Source: an uncultured Prevotella sp.
GTDB taxonomy: Bacteria > Bacteroidota > Bacteroidia > Bacteroidales > Bacteroidaceae
NCBI GenBank assembly: GCA_900317685.1
Contig: ONHQ01000004.1
Coordinates: forward strand, 1-64,000
Direction of reading: 5' to 3'
Length of the DNA stretch: 64,000 bases
Shown here piece after piece: positions 36,521 to 44,892 of this stretch. Below the pieces are notes generated by a model. It was given only the letters and a program-made list of their open reading frames with translations. It was not told the DNA's origin and searched no databases. The position numbers were made by a program, and so were the translations under genes. Position 1 is the first letter of the stretch, and every line of letters starts with the position of its first letter.

Positions 36521-36610
36521 TAGCTATAAAATACGGAAAGAATTGCTATAAAACACAGAAGCTATAGTTATAGAGCGAGGAAAGGATCGCTATAGAAAAC
36601 AAAAAAGGAG
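36521..36610 (+). repeat. Degenerate 22-bp tandem repeat, 4 units
   Basis: Units begin with GCTATA/GTTATA at 36523, 36545, 36567 and 36589, exactly 22 bases apart, each followed by an A/G-rich part (AAATACGGAAAGAA, AAACACAGAAG, GAGCGAGGAAAGGATC, GAAAACAAAAAAGG). The array runs into the terminator at 36601. Confidence 0.75.
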
Positions 36611-36637
36611 ACTCCCATTGTGAGAGTCTCCTTTTTA
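36601..36637. terminator. Bidirectional terminator
   Basis: AAAAGGAGACTC and complement GAGTCTCCTTTT around a 9-base loop, with A and T runs on either side, between DUF2461 (+) and the zinc-ribbon gene (-). Confidence 0.85.
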
Positions 36638-36661
36638 TATATAGTGAAGAGCTTGGGACGA

Positions 36662-37498
36662 TTATGCTTCCGCATTCTCTTCTGTCTCAGCCTTCTTTCT
36701 TCTTGTAGTGCGCTTCTTCTTAGGCTTCTCCTCCACAGCGGGTTCCGTCTTCACACCAGCAAGTTCCGGATCGATGAGGATACGTCCACAGTATTCGCAG
36801 ACGATGATCTTCTTGTGCATCTTGATATCCAACTGACGCTGTGGCGGAATCTTGTTGAAACAACCACCGCAGGCATCACGTTGCACGTAGACGATACCCA
36901 GTCCGTTGCGGGCACCCTTGCGGATGCGCTTGAAGCTGGCAAGCAGACGCGGCTCGATGCGGGCCTCCAGTTCCTTGGCCTTCTCCTTGAGATCTTCCTC
37001 AGCCTCGCGGGTCTCCTGCATGATGGAATCGAGTTCGTCGCGCTTCGACTCAAGGTCCTTCTGACGCTCGGTGAGCGTAGCCTGTGTGTTGGCGAGGTCG
37101 TTCTGGCGCTCCTGCACTTTCTGGTTGGCTTCGCGGATTTTCTTGTTGCAGAGTTCGATCTCCAGTGTTTGGAACTCGATCTCCTTGGTCAGCGTGTCGT
37201 ACTCGCGATTGTTCTTCACCTCGTCGAGCTGAGCCTTGTAGCGGTCTACGCTGGCCTGGTTCTGATCAATCTCATTGCGCTTCTGTGCAATGGCAGCGCG
37301 GAAGTCTTCAATCTCGGCGTTGATGTGTTCCATACGCGTGTTGAGACCGGCAATCTCGTCCTCGAGGTCACGCACCTCAAGAGGAAGTTCGCCACGCAGT
37401 GCCCGCTTCTCATCGATGGCAGACAGGGTGGTCTGTAACTGATAGAGGGTGGAGAGCTTCTCCTCCACCGACAACTCTGATGGGTCTTTCTTTGCCAT
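36662..37498 (-). CDS. Coiled-coil C4 zinc-ribbon protein
   Basis: 278 residues. Residues about 1-190 are a long coiled coil (EKLSTLYQLQTTLSAIDEKR onward). Then comes a C4 zinc ribbon with the pairs CGGC (DACGGCFNKI) and CEYC (IVCEYCGRIL), and a Lys/Glu-rich tail. This is the arrangement of the zf-RING_7 / CT398-like family, annotated as putative nucleic-acid-binding proteins. It shares direction with nif3 upstream (111-base gap), a frequent pair in bacteria. Confidence 0.88.
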   Translation of the reverse strand: MAKKDPSELSVEEKLSTLYQLQTTLSAIDEKRALRGELPLEVRDLEDEIAGLNTRMEHINAEIEDFRAAIAQKRNEIDQNQASVDRYKAQLDEVKNNREYDTLTKEIEFQTLEIELCNKKIREANQKVQERQNDLANTQATLTERQKDLESKRDELDSIMQETREAEEDLKEKAKELEARIEPRLLASFKRIRKGARNGLGIVYVQRDACGGCFNKIPPQRQLDIKMHKKIIVCEYCGRILIDPELAGVKTEPAVEEKPKKKRTTRRKKAETEENAEA

Positions 37499-37609
37499 GA
37501 TTATTATGTTTTTATAGTTGAGTCAATATGTATGATGATTCGATCAATCTGTATGTATTGCCTGGCCAAAGCTTATTGTTTGCTCGACCGGTATTCGTGG
37601 ATGGCTGAA

Positions 37610-38425
37610 TTACAGATAGATGATCGGATTGGTATTGATTTCCGACATGACGCAGCGTACACCGGGGCATTGCCGTGTGATGATGTCGCGGAAGATCTCA
37701 CGTGTGAACTGCTCGCTCTGGTAGTGACCGATGACGGCAATCTGTATGCGTTGCTCGTAGCCGAAGTATTGATGGTAGTGCATCTCGCCGGTCAGAAAGG
37801 CATCGGCACCGAGGGCAACAGCGTCCGGCAGCAGAAAATCGCCGGCTCCTCCGCAGATCGCCACGCGACGGATAGGGCGGCGAAGCAGTTCGTTGGCCAT
37901 CACGCATTCCACGTCGAAGGTTTGTTTCAACCGGATGATGAAGTCGTCGGCGGCAAGAGGTTCGGTCCATCCCGCAATAACTCCCTCGCCGCCAGCCACG
38001 GTCCTGGTCTGGCCGTCAGGGGTTCTCACTTCGGCGGATTGGCGTTTGCCGAAGAAGGTCGGGTGCTCCAGTCCTAACTTCTCTGCTATCTTGAAGTTGA
38101 CGCCGCCTTCTACGGCATCCATGTTGGTGTGGAGTGAGAGGATGGTAATGTGCTGTTCGATGGCTTTCATCACGGTGCGCTGCACTTCATCCTCGCCGCA
38201 GAGCCTTCTGAGCTTGTGGAAGATCAGAGGATGGTGCGACACGATGAGGTTGCACCCTTTGGCTACAGCTTCGTCCACCACGGCCTCAGTAACGTCAAGA
38301 CACAATAAAGCCCCTGAGACATCCGCCTCTGTCAATCCCGTTTGCAGGCCGGCATTATCGTAGTCTTCCTGCAAGGGCAGAGGCGCGAACTGTTCAAGGG
38401 CATTCACCACTTTTGCTATTTTCAC
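37610..38425 (-). CDS. Nif3-like dinuclear metal centre protein
   Basis: 271 residues. The two-metal site ligands are visible in LIVSHHPLIFHKL, LHTNMDAVEGGVNF and IGHYQSEQF. It lacks the PII-like insertion seen in longer Bacteroidales members. Often named GTP cyclohydrolase 1 type 2, but the enzymatic role is doubtful. A minus-strand TACCTTTG box lies at 38446-38453. Confidence 0.92.
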   Translation of the reverse strand: MKIAKVVNALEQFAPLPLQEDYDNAGLQTGLTEADVSGALLCLDVTEAVVDEAVAKGCNLIVSHHPLIFHKLRRLCGEDEVQRTVMKAIEQHITILSLHTNMDAVEGGVNFKIAEKLGLEHPTFFGKRQSAEVRTPDGQTRTVAGGEGVIAGWTEPLAADDFIIRLKQTFDVECVMANELLRRPIRRVAICGGAGDFLLPDAVALGADAFLTGEMHYHQYFGYEQRIQIAVIGHYQSEQFTREIFRDIITRQCPGVRCVMSEINTNPIIYL

Positions 38426-38445
38426 GCTTTATACGTTTTAGAATG

Positions 38446-38453
38446 CAAAGGTA
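38446..38453 (-). promoter_or_regulatory. -7 box of the nif3-like gene
   Basis: TACCTTTG on the minus strand, 21 bases before the start at 38425. Confidence 0.5.
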
Positions 38454-38511
38454 TACAAATTATTCCGATCTACGTCAGCTTCTTGCTGGTATTTAAGAAC
38501 AATTAATAAAA

Positions 38512-38537
38512 AAGCCCCGTCTTTACAGACGAGGCTT
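38512..38537 (-). terminator. Terminator of the secreted 127-aa gene
   Basis: Stem AAGCCTCGTCT/AGACGGGGCTT with one mismatch, 4-base loop, followed on the minus strand by TTTTATTAATT. Confidence 0.75.
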
Positions 38538-38611
38538 CTTATATTTGCTTTCTGACGCTGTGTCCGTTAGCGGATGCCGTGTCAGAAACAGGTTCTCTTG
38601 TTATCTCCTCT

Positions 38612-38995
38612 TTACTTCAGCAGACCACGGTTCTCAAGTGTGAGGTTGAGCAGCGTGTTGTACTTGCGATACTGCTTCTCGTTGAGCACGTAGTGCATGT
38701 ACTTCAGCTCCTTAGTAGCAGCCTTCTTGACGAGCTCTGCACGCTCAGAAGCCTCTGCGTTAGCGGCCTTGCGCATGTCGTTGATGAACTGGTCGTGGAT
38801 AGCCTCTACAGCGTCGATCTGATCAGAGCTCAGCTCCAGTGTGGTAGCCAGCTTGCTGTAGTTGACAGTCATGTCGTAGTTTGCAGCAGTGCTTGCCTCT
38901 GTTACCTCAGGTGCATTCTCAGGGATGTTCTCTGTGTTTGCAAATGCCATGCTCATTGTCATCATGGCAGCCAGTGTCAATACAATCTTTTTCAT
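38612..38995 (-). CDS. Secreted helical protein, 127 aa
   Basis: Starts MKKIVLTLAAMMTMSMAFAN, a clear signal peptide with cleavage near AFA. The mature 105 residues are helical with an LTxxQ-like rhythm (LELSSDQIDAVEAIHDQFIN, then MHYVLNEKQYRKYNTLLN), similar in outline to Spy/CpxP periplasmic proteins, but I would not assign it to them. Promoter at 39105-39136; the 109-base leader has no gene. Function unknown. Confidence 0.8.
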   Translation of the reverse strand: MKKIVLTLAAMMTMSMAFANTENIPENAPEVTEASTAANYDMTVNYSKLATTLELSSDQIDAVEAIHDQFINDMRKAANAEASERAELVKKAATKELKYMHYVLNEKQYRKYNTLLNLTLENRGLLK

Positions 38996-39104
38996 CTTTT
39001 TACCTTTCTTCTTTCCCGGCCTTGTCCTGGAAGTTGTTCCTTGGATCTGTATCCGGGTGTTCAACATGTTATCCTTGAAATCACTTATCTTTTTGATTTC
39101 GATG

Positions 39105-39136
39105 CAAAGTTACGAGAATAATTGATACCAACCAAA
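39105..39136 (-). promoter_or_regulatory. Promoter of the secreted 127-aa gene
   Basis: Minus strand TTTG (39133-39136), 20 bases, TAACTTTG (39105-39112). Confidence 0.7.
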
Positions 39137-39239
39137 TAATTTGTTAGCTGTGTGCGTAAACAACTGCTTATTTTGATGTAAATCAAAGATTATGTTGCCA
39201 TTTTGAATTTTAATAGGCTTGTAACTAAGAAAAAAGCAC

Positions 39240-39247
39240 TACCTTTG
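39240..39247 (+). promoter_or_regulatory. -7 box of the FKBP gene
   Basis: TACCTTTG, 38 bases before the start; a TTG lies 18 bases upstream (39219-39221). Confidence 0.6.
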
Positions 39248-39284
39248 CAGACGAACAACAAATAATCAAAAGAATAGTATTATA

Positions 39285-39887
39285 ATGAGCGAAAACAAGA
39301 GTAACAAGTTGGTAAGCGTTTCTTATCAGCTCTACGATGTCTCTAATGGACAGAAAGTGCTTGTCGAGATGACAGAAGAGGCCAAGCCGGCAACTTTCAT
39401 CAGCGGTATGGGCTTTATGTTGGAGGACTTCGAGCGGCAGGTCGTTGACCTGGCTGTTGGCGACACCTTCAACTTTGAGTTGACACCAGAGCAGGCTTTC
39501 GGTCCCCGCAACAACAATCTGGTGAAGAGCGTGGACAAGCATATCTTCGAGATAGATGGCAAGTTCGATTCCAAGCATGTCTATCCCGATGCCATTCTGA
39601 TACTGCAAAACGAGGCTGGCGATCACTTCAACGGTCGTGTCGTGGAGGTGGGACCTGATACCGTGACCATCGACCTCAACCATCCATTGGCCGGTTGTAC
39701 GCTGAACTTTGTCGGTCAGGTGCTGGCTAACCGTGAAGCTACAAAAGAAGAGATGGCGCAGTTGGCCAAGGCTATGTCTGGCGAGGGCTGTGGCGGTCAT
39801 TGCGACAGTTGCGGCGGTGGTTGTGAAGGCCATGGCGAAGAAGGCTGCGGTGGCGGTTGCGGCGAAGGCTGCGGACACTGTCATTAA
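39285..39887 (+). CDS. slyD: SlyD-like FKBP peptidyl-prolyl isomerase
   Basis: 200 residues. FKBP core with an inserted chaperone (IF) domain as in SlyD: VSVSYQLYDVSNGQ, FISGMGFMLEDFERQVVDLA, then NHPLAGCTLNFVGQVL. The last 35 residues are Gly/Cys/His-rich (GEGCGGHCDSCGGGCEGHG, ending GHCH) with eight cysteines and four histidines, a nickel- or zinc-binding tail like that of E. coli SlyD. Role: folding and metal handling in the cytoplasm. Confidence 0.92.
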   Translation: MSENKSNKLVSVSYQLYDVSNGQKVLVEMTEEAKPATFISGMGFMLEDFERQVVDLAVGDTFNFELTPEQAFGPRNNNLVKSVDKHIFEIDGKFDSKHVYPDAILILQNEAGDHFNGRVVEVGPDTVTIDLNHPLAGCTLNFVGQVLANREATKEEMAQLAKAMSGEGCGGHCDSCGGGCEGHGEEGCGGGCGEGCGHCH

Positions 39888-39936
39888 GCGGTCGTCTGAT
39901 AGCCGAAGGCTATAACGCCAAAAGAGATCTCGTCTG

Positions 39937-40114
39937 CTCCTTATATATAATAAGGTGTACACACGATATATAATAAGGAGTAAACCGTTATATAATAAGG
40001 AGTGGGCTATTATATAATAAGGAGTGGACTATTATATAATAAGGAGTAGACGATCAGATAAAGAGTAGACGTTTGTTAGGTCATCACGGGATACCTATTA
40101 TATATATAGGAGTA
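39937..40114 (+). repeat. AAGGAG tandem array in front of aroC
   Basis: AAGG boxes start at 39952, 39975, 39997, 40019 and 40041 (spacing 23, 22, 22, 22), with a worn unit at about 40055-40067 and a separate copy at 40092-40114. Unit: TTATATAATAAGGAGTGGAC. The first and last copies are near-palindromes (CTCCTTATATATAATAAGG and ACCTATTATATATATAGGAG), which suggests that the original unit was an inverted repeat. The array ends 33 bases before the aroC start. Confidence 0.85.
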
Positions 40115-40146
40115 TGGTGATGCAATACTAAAAAGAAAGAACAACA

Positions 40147-41223
40147 ATGAGGAACACGTTTGGTAATATATTCACTTTGACGACATTTGGTGAAAGTCAT
40201 GGTGAGGCTGTAGGAGGTATTGTTGACGGGATGCCGGCGGGCATTGAGGTGGACATGGATTTCATTCAGCACCAGTTAGACCGTCGTCGTCCGGGACAGA
40301 GTCAGATCACGACGCAGCGCAAAGAGCCTGACCACGTGGAGCTGCTCAGTGGTGTTTATCAGGGCAAGACGACGGGAACACCGATTGGCTTCATGGTCCG
40401 GAACACCAATCAGCGCTCTTCCGACTACAACAATATGGTGGATCTGTTTCGCCCTTCTCACGCCGATTATACCTATTACAACAAATATGGCCTGCGTGAT
40501 CCCCGTGGTGGTGGACGCTCTTCAGCCCGCATCACCATCAGCCGGTGCGTCAGCGGTGCTTTAGCCATGCTGGCTCTGCGTCAGTTGGGCATCACCATCC
40601 AGGCCTATACCACACAAGTTGGTGGCATCAAGTTGGAAGGCGACTACACGCATTACGACCTTTCGCAGATCGACTCCAACATTGTTCGTTGTCCCGATCA
40701 GGAAAAGGCGCAGCAGATGGAAGCCTTGATCAGAGAGGTCAAAGCCGACGGAGACACGATCGGGGGAGTGATCGCCTGTGTCATCAAAGGCTGTCCTGTG
40801 GGACTTGGCGAACCAGAGTTTGATAAGCTCCATGCACAGTTGGGAGCTGCAATGCTCAGCATCAATGCGGTGAAAGGCTTTGAATATGGCTTGGGCTTCG
40901 ACGGCGTAAGTCAGCGCGGCAGTCAGCAGAACGATGTCTTTGTCGCTGATCATGGGCATATTACCACAAGTACCAACAACAGCGGAGGCATTCAGGGCGG
41001 TATCTCAAACGGACAGGATATCTACTTCCGTGTGGCCTTTAAACCCGTAGCTACGCTATTACGCAGTCAAAATACAGTTGATGCAAACGGTTGCGCAACT
41101 GTCTTGCAAGCCAAAGGCCGCCATGATCCCTGTGTGTTGCCGCGCGCAGTGCCTATTGTGGAGTCGATGGCAGCGATGGTGTTGCTGGATGATTACCTGC
41201 TCAACAAGACCGTGCATCTCTAA
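40147..41223 (+). CDS. aroC: Chorismate synthase
   Basis: 358 residues. Last common step of aromatic amino-acid synthesis; uses reduced FMN. Marks: [20 protein letters not shown] at the N-terminus, [17 protein letters not shown], and [16 protein letters not shown] near the C-terminus. Full length. No TAnnTTTG box is visible in the 250 bases upstream, which are filled by the AAGGAG repeat array. Confidence 0.98.
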   Translation: MRNTFGNIFTLTTFGESHGEAVGGIVDGMPAGIEVDMDFIQHQLDRRRPGQSQITTQRKEPDHVELLSGVYQGKTTGTPIGFMVRNTNQRSSDYNNMVDLFRPSHADYTYYNKYGLRDPRGGGRSSARITISRCVSGALAMLALRQLGITIQAYTTQVGGIKLEGDYTHYDLSQIDSNIVRCPDQEKAQQMEALIREVKADGDTIGGVIACVIKGCPVGLGEPEFDKLHAQLGAAMLSINAVKGFEYGLGFDGVSQRGSQQNDVFVADHGHITTSTNNSGGIQGGISNGQDIYFRVAFKPVATLLRSQNTVDANGCATVLQAKGRHDPCVLPRAVPIVESMAAMVLLDDYLLNKTVHL

Positions 41224-41239
41224 GTCTCCTGTTTGCTCT

Positions 41240-41301
41240 GATGACCATTTGTCTGATGCTGTCGGAAAGAAACGACAGCGCGACAAATGGTCATCGGCTT
41301 T
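41240..41301 (+). terminator. Terminator of aroC
   Basis: 14-bp outer stem GATGACCATTTGTC with its complement (41282-41295) and an inner GCTGTC/GACAGC stem, then GGCTTTTG. Confidence 0.8.
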
Positions 41302-41357
41302 TGATAAGCAAAGGATATAATTCTCTGATTCTTAGGAGGTAAGAATAGGGGTAACAC

Positions 41358-41398
41358 AAAAGACGGCAGCCATCCAAACTGGATAACTGCCGCCTTTT
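41358..41398. terminator. Second hairpin, usable on both strands
   Basis: AAAAGACGGCAG with CTGCCGCCTTTT (one A-C mismatch). On the minus strand it would end a transcript started at the TACCTTTG box at 41543-41550. Confidence 0.7.
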
Positions 41399-41537
41399 GG
41401 TTTCCTAAAACAATCCCAACCTTCTCGACTAATACATCAATTAACCTAACCAATCATCAAATACCTAATAACTACCTATATGAAAAACTACCTAACTAAC
41501 TTGCTTATTCTTGAACAATCTATCGTTTTCTTTTTTC
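41358..41537 (-). ncRNA. Possible small RNA, about 180 nt
   Basis: The minus strand has a TACCTTTG box (41543-41550) and a strong terminator hairpin (41358-41398) with no coding frame between, in a 491-base gap. The upstream TTTG is not well placed. The alternative is a 51-codon plus-strand frame (41480-41635) without promoter; I find the RNA more likely, but weakly so. Confidence 0.3.
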
Positions 41538-41589
41538 TGTTGCAAAGGTACGAGTTTTCCTCTTACAAGCGTGGAAAAACTATCTTTTT

Positions 41590-41609
41590 TTGCACAATAC
41601 GCTGTGCAA
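41590..41609. promoter_or_regulatory. Palindromic operator-like site TTGCACA-N6-TGTGCAA
   Basis: Perfect 7-base arms with a 6-base spacer, 43 bases upstream of the -33 box of the M48 gene and between it and the opposite TACCTTTG box. The geometry is that of a dimeric Crp/Fnr-type or similar regulator; the regulator is unknown. Confidence 0.45.
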
Positions 41610-41652
41610 TCGATTTCAACAAGCTAAAATTATAAAATATTCAAGGTTTCTC

Positions 41653-41683
41653 TTTGCTGATCAGTGATTAATCTCTAACTTTG
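41653..41683 (+). promoter_or_regulatory. Promoter of the M48 peptidase gene
   Basis: TTTG (41653-41656), 19 bases, TAACTTTG (41676-41683). Confidence 0.7.
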
Positions 41684-41714
41684 CAGTCAGTAAATTGATA
41701 TATATTAGGTAACT

Positions 41715-42593
41715 ATGAAGAAAATCAAGTTTGTTATCTTCACTATGCTGACAGCCTTACTGGTGTCGGCATGTGGAACCACGCAGACCGTGCCCATCAC
41801 GGGTCGCAAGCACAATCTTTTGGTCAGTGACCAGCAGGTTCTCAGTTTGAGTAATCAGGAGTATCAGAAATTTATGCAGTCCGCCAAAGTCTCTACGGAT
41901 GCCTCAAACACTGCTATGGTGAAGCGGGTAGGCCAGCGCTTGGCTACTGCTGTGGAGAGCTATCTGACCACCCATGGTGCTGCCAACGAGGTAAAGAACT
42001 TCGCATGGTCGTTCAATCTTGTGCAGAGCAAGGAGGCCAACGCCTTCTGTATGCCTGGCGGTAAGATTGTTGTCTATGAAGGCCTGCTGCCTTACACACA
42101 GAACGAGGCGTCGTTGGCCATCGTTCTCGGTCATGAGATCGCTCACGCAGTGGCTAAGCACTCTGCCGAGCAGATGTCCAAGCAGATCCGTCAGCAGTAT
42201 GCTACACAGGGCGTCAACATCCTTGGTAGTGTGCTGGGAGCCGGTGATCTCACCAATGTGGCCACAAGCATCATGCAGCAGGGCTTTTCCTTCGCCAATC
42301 TGAAGTACAGCCGTGATGACGAGAGCGAGGCTGATCACATGGGACTTGTCTTTGCTGCTATGGCAGGCTACAATCCTGAGGAGGCTATTCCGTTCTGGAA
42401 GCGCATGTCACAGGGCAATAACAATACCAATGATTTCCTGAGCGATCACCCAAGCGATGCAAAGCGTATCGCAGCATTGCAGCAGGAGATGCCCGAGGCT
42501 CTGAAATATTATCAGGCTTATCAGGCTGCGCACAAAACGAATACAAAGACCACGACACGTTCCAAGAGTAGCAAGTCACGTCGCCGCAAATAA
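41715..42593 (+). CDS. M48 family metallopeptidase lipoprotein
   Basis: 292 residues. Signal sequence with lipobox ALLVSAC, so it is a lipoprotein of the cell envelope. The zinc motif HExxH is in VLGHEIAHAVAKHSAEQM (about 139-143), and the third ligand in DESEADHMGLVFAA. Similar to LoiP/YcaL-type periplasmic peptidases that clear misfolded outer-membrane proteins. The C-terminal tail is Lys/Thr/Ser-rich. Confidence 0.93.
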   Translation: MKKIKFVIFTMLTALLVSACGTTQTVPITGRKHNLLVSDQQVLSLSNQEYQKFMQSAKVSTDASNTAMVKRVGQRLATAVESYLTTHGAANEVKNFAWSFNLVQSKEANAFCMPGGKIVVYEGLLPYTQNEASLAIVLGHEIAHAVAKHSAEQMSKQIRQQYATQGVNILGSVLGAGDLTNVATSIMQQGFSFANLKYSRDDESEADHMGLVFAAMAGYNPEEAIPFWKRMSQGNNNTNDFLSDHPSDAKRIAALQQEMPEALKYYQAYQAAHKTNTKTTTRSKSSKSRRRK

Positions 42594-42636
42594 AGATTGA
42601 TCGCTATGTTGTATGGGCAAGAAGCTATGAGCGTCT

Positions 42637-42921
42637 TTATTCCGGATGCTCTGCTTTGTAGCCCATCGCATCGCACACTTTCCATAGATGCCGAGCATGT
42701 CCCGCGTCTTCGCGCACGCCGGTACCTTTCCAATAGCACCATGCCAGGTAATACATCGCCTCGGCATGGTGTTGTTTTTCTGCATATTTCAGGATGCGGC
42801 ACGCGTCCTCGTAGTTTTCCTCGCGCAAGAGCTTCTTGGCTCTTTCTACTGCTTCTTCGTAGGTTTCCCCCTCATGCTCTTCGTCGGTGAAGCCAAAGAA
42901 CTTTCTCCAAATACTTGTCAT
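42637..42921 (-). CDS. Sel1-repeat-like small protein
   Basis: 94 residues from the ATG at 42921 (MTSIWRKFFGFTDEEHEGET). Two helical pairs: EEAVERAKKLLREENYEDAC and AEAMYYLAWCYWKGTGVRED, the second a clear Sel1-like (SLR/TPR) repeat. No signal peptide. Probably a small protein-binding scaffold; function unknown. The longer frame upstream lacks family likeness. Confidence 0.75.
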   Translation of the reverse strand: MTSIWRKFFGFTDEEHEGETYEEAVERAKKLLREENYEDACRILKYAEKQHHAEAMYYLAWCYWKGTGVREDAGHARHLWKVCDAMGYKAEHPE

Positions 42922-43058
42922 AGCCTTCTGTTTTGTAGATTTAATCCTTTCTGATATTGCAAAGTTATGAATAAATCTTAAGTCGAATGTAATTCTTTCT
43001 TCGAAATGTAGGAAATATCGATTTTTTTTCTTAATTTTACCTTCAGAAAACAATCTCT

Positions 43059-43532
43059 ATGTCTATGATAGATTATCTTTCCGAAAACCTATGGTTGCTG
43101 TGGACGCTGGTTTGTGTCCTTGCGCTGATACTCGAAGTGTCTTCTGGCACCTTCTATCTGCTATGCTTCGCGGTAGGAGCGGCGGTGGCTATTGTCTCCT
43201 CCTTCCTCGGCATTCCCTTGTGGGCACAGGTGTTGGTCTTCGTCGTCTTCTCTTGTCTGTGTGTGTTCTGCGTGCGTCCGGTTGTCGTGAAATATCTGCA
43301 TACCGACCGTCGCAATCGTAGGAGTAATGCCGATGCGCTCATAGGGCGTGAGGGTGTCGTCATTGAGCCGATCACCACTGAAAAGCCTGGTTACGTCAAG
43401 ATCGACGGCGACGAGTGGCGTGCTGTGAGCAGGGACGGCAGCAACATCGACAAAGGAGCTATCGTGAAAGTCGTTGCACGAGAGAGCATCGTCGTCACCG
43501 TTGAGACCGTCACGGAAGGAGATTCATATTGA
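43059..43532 (+). CDS. NfeD family protein
   Basis: 157 residues with two to three membrane helices (about 8-75) and a C-terminal OB-fold (ALIGREGVVIEPI, then GYVKIDGDEWRAVSRDG, VVARESIVVTVE). NfeD-like proteins pair with SPFH/stomatin proteins in membrane microdomains, and such a gene follows at 43690. Confidence 0.92.
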   Translation: MSMIDYLSENLWLLWTLVCVLALILEVSSGTFYLLCFAVGAAVAIVSSFLGIPLWAQVLVFVVFSCLCVFCVRPVVVKYLHTDRRNRRSNADALIGREGVVIEPITTEKPGYVKIDGDEWRAVSRDGSNIDKGAIVKVVARESIVVTVETVTEGDSY

Positions 43533-43570
43533 AATCAGCTTGAGTTGATGCTGTCTGATCTGTTGAAGAG

Positions 43571-43616
43571 CTTTATATATAATAAGGTGTAGCATGGCAT
43601 ATAAATAAGGAGTAGG
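43571..43616 (+). repeat. Two AAGGWG elements between nfeD-like and SPFH genes
   Basis: TTTATATATAATAAGGTGTA and CATATAAATAAGGAGTAG, boxes at 43584 and 43607, 23 bases apart. They end 74 bases before the SPFH start. Confidence 0.75.
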
Positions 43617-43689
43617 GCAGGGCAACGCCTTCGTTGTGTCTCAGCAGGCTGTTCATAATAAGTTTAACCCATAAAACAACAATAACCAT

Positions 43690-44676
43690 ATGATTGGAAC
43701 TTACGTATTGATAGGACTTATCGTCCTTGCGCTTATCTTTGCCAAGATGGCCATTGTCATCATTCCACAGAGTGAGACCAAGATCATTGAGAGACTGGGA
43801 AAGTACTATGCAACGTTGAAACCCGGTATCAACATCATCATTCCCTTTATCGATCGTGCAAAAGTCATTTGCACGTTGGTGCGCGGACGCTATGTCTATA
43901 GCAACAGCATAGACTTGCGAGAGCAGGTCTACGACTTCGACAAGCAGAATGTCATCACCAAGGACAACATCCAAATGCAGATCAATGCATTGCTCTATTT
44001 CCAGATCGTGGATCCTTTCAAGGCTGTCTATGAGATCAACAATCTGCCCAATGCCATTGAGAAACTCACGCAGACTACCCTGCGAAACATCATTGGTGAG
44101 ATGGAACTGGATCAGACGCTGACCTCGCGCGACACAATCAACACCAAGTTGCGCGGTGTGCTCGACGACGCCACCAACAAGTGGGGCATTAAAGTCAACC
44201 GTGTGGAACTTCAGGACATCATTCCGCCGCAGAGTGTGTTGCAGGCTATGGAGAAGCAGATGCAGGCAGAGCGCGACAAGCGAGCCACTATCCTCACTTC
44301 AGAGGGTAAGAAGCAGGCCGACATCCTGCGGTCGGAAGGTGAGAAGGCCGCAACGATCAACCGTGCTGAGGCCGACAAGCAGCAGGCCATCCTCCGTGCC
44401 GAAGGTGAAGCTCAGGCTCGTGTGCGCAAGGCAGAGGCTGAGGCTGTTGCCATCGAGAAGATTACGGAGGCAGTAGGAAAAAGCACCAATCCAGCTAACT
44501 ACCTGTTGGCACAAAAGTATATCCAGATGATGCAGAACGTAGCAGAGGGCGACCGCACCAAGACGGTCTACCTGCCTTACGAGGCCACGAACCTGCTCGG
44601 AAGTATCGGTGGTATCAAGGAGCTCTTTACTTCCGACAAGACTCATACCGATAATAAAGGCAAGAAAGCAGAATAG
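43690..44676 (+). CDS. SPFH domain / band 7 protein (paraslipin-like)
   Basis: 328 residues. One N-terminal membrane helix (TYVLIGLIVLALIFAKMAIV), the band 7 domain (PQSETKIIERLGKYYATLKP onward), then a long coiled coil (AERDKRATILTSEGKKQADI, repeated EGEKAA-type blocks). Forms oligomers at the membrane with NfeD. Downstream terminator at 44738. Confidence 0.94.
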   Translation: MIGTYVLIGLIVLALIFAKMAIVIIPQSETKIIERLGKYYATLKPGINIIIPFIDRAKVICTLVRGRYVYSNSIDLREQVYDFDKQNVITKDNIQMQINALLYFQIVDPFKAVYEINNLPNAIEKLTQTTLRNIIGEMELDQTLTSRDTINTKLRGVLDDATNKWGIKVNRVELQDIIPPQSVLQAMEKQMQAERDKRATILTSEGKKQADILRSEGEKAATINRAEADKQQAILRAEGEAQARVRKAEAEAVAIEKITEAVGKSTNPANYLLAQKYIQMMQNVAEGDRTKTVYLPYEATNLLGSIGGIKELFTSDKTHTDNKGKKAE

Positions 44677-44737
44677 TACCGGAGATGCTTGCGTGAATGC
44701 AAATAGACCTTGAACAGCTGATCAAGTGCTGAAAAAC

Positions 44738-44780
44738 ATCAGGGCAGACTATGAAAGCGTAGTCTGCCCTGATTGTCTTT
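44738..44780. terminator. Terminator between SPFH and patatin genes
   Basis: 14-bp stem ATCAGGGCAGACTA with its complement, 8-base loop, between convergent genes. Confidence 0.8.
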
Positions 44781-44892
44781 ATCCCAGGATGCTGTTATTT
44801 AGCTTGGCAGCATGATTCATGAACTCTAAGCTCTTTTTTTGAACATTGAATCTTCATGAATCAACCACCAATGATTCTCATTTTTTTCTCTG

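Noticed and set aside
41480..41635. 51-codon ORF MKNYLTNLLILEQ...
   Set aside because: No promoter on that strand upstream, rich in Phe from T-runs, no family likeness.
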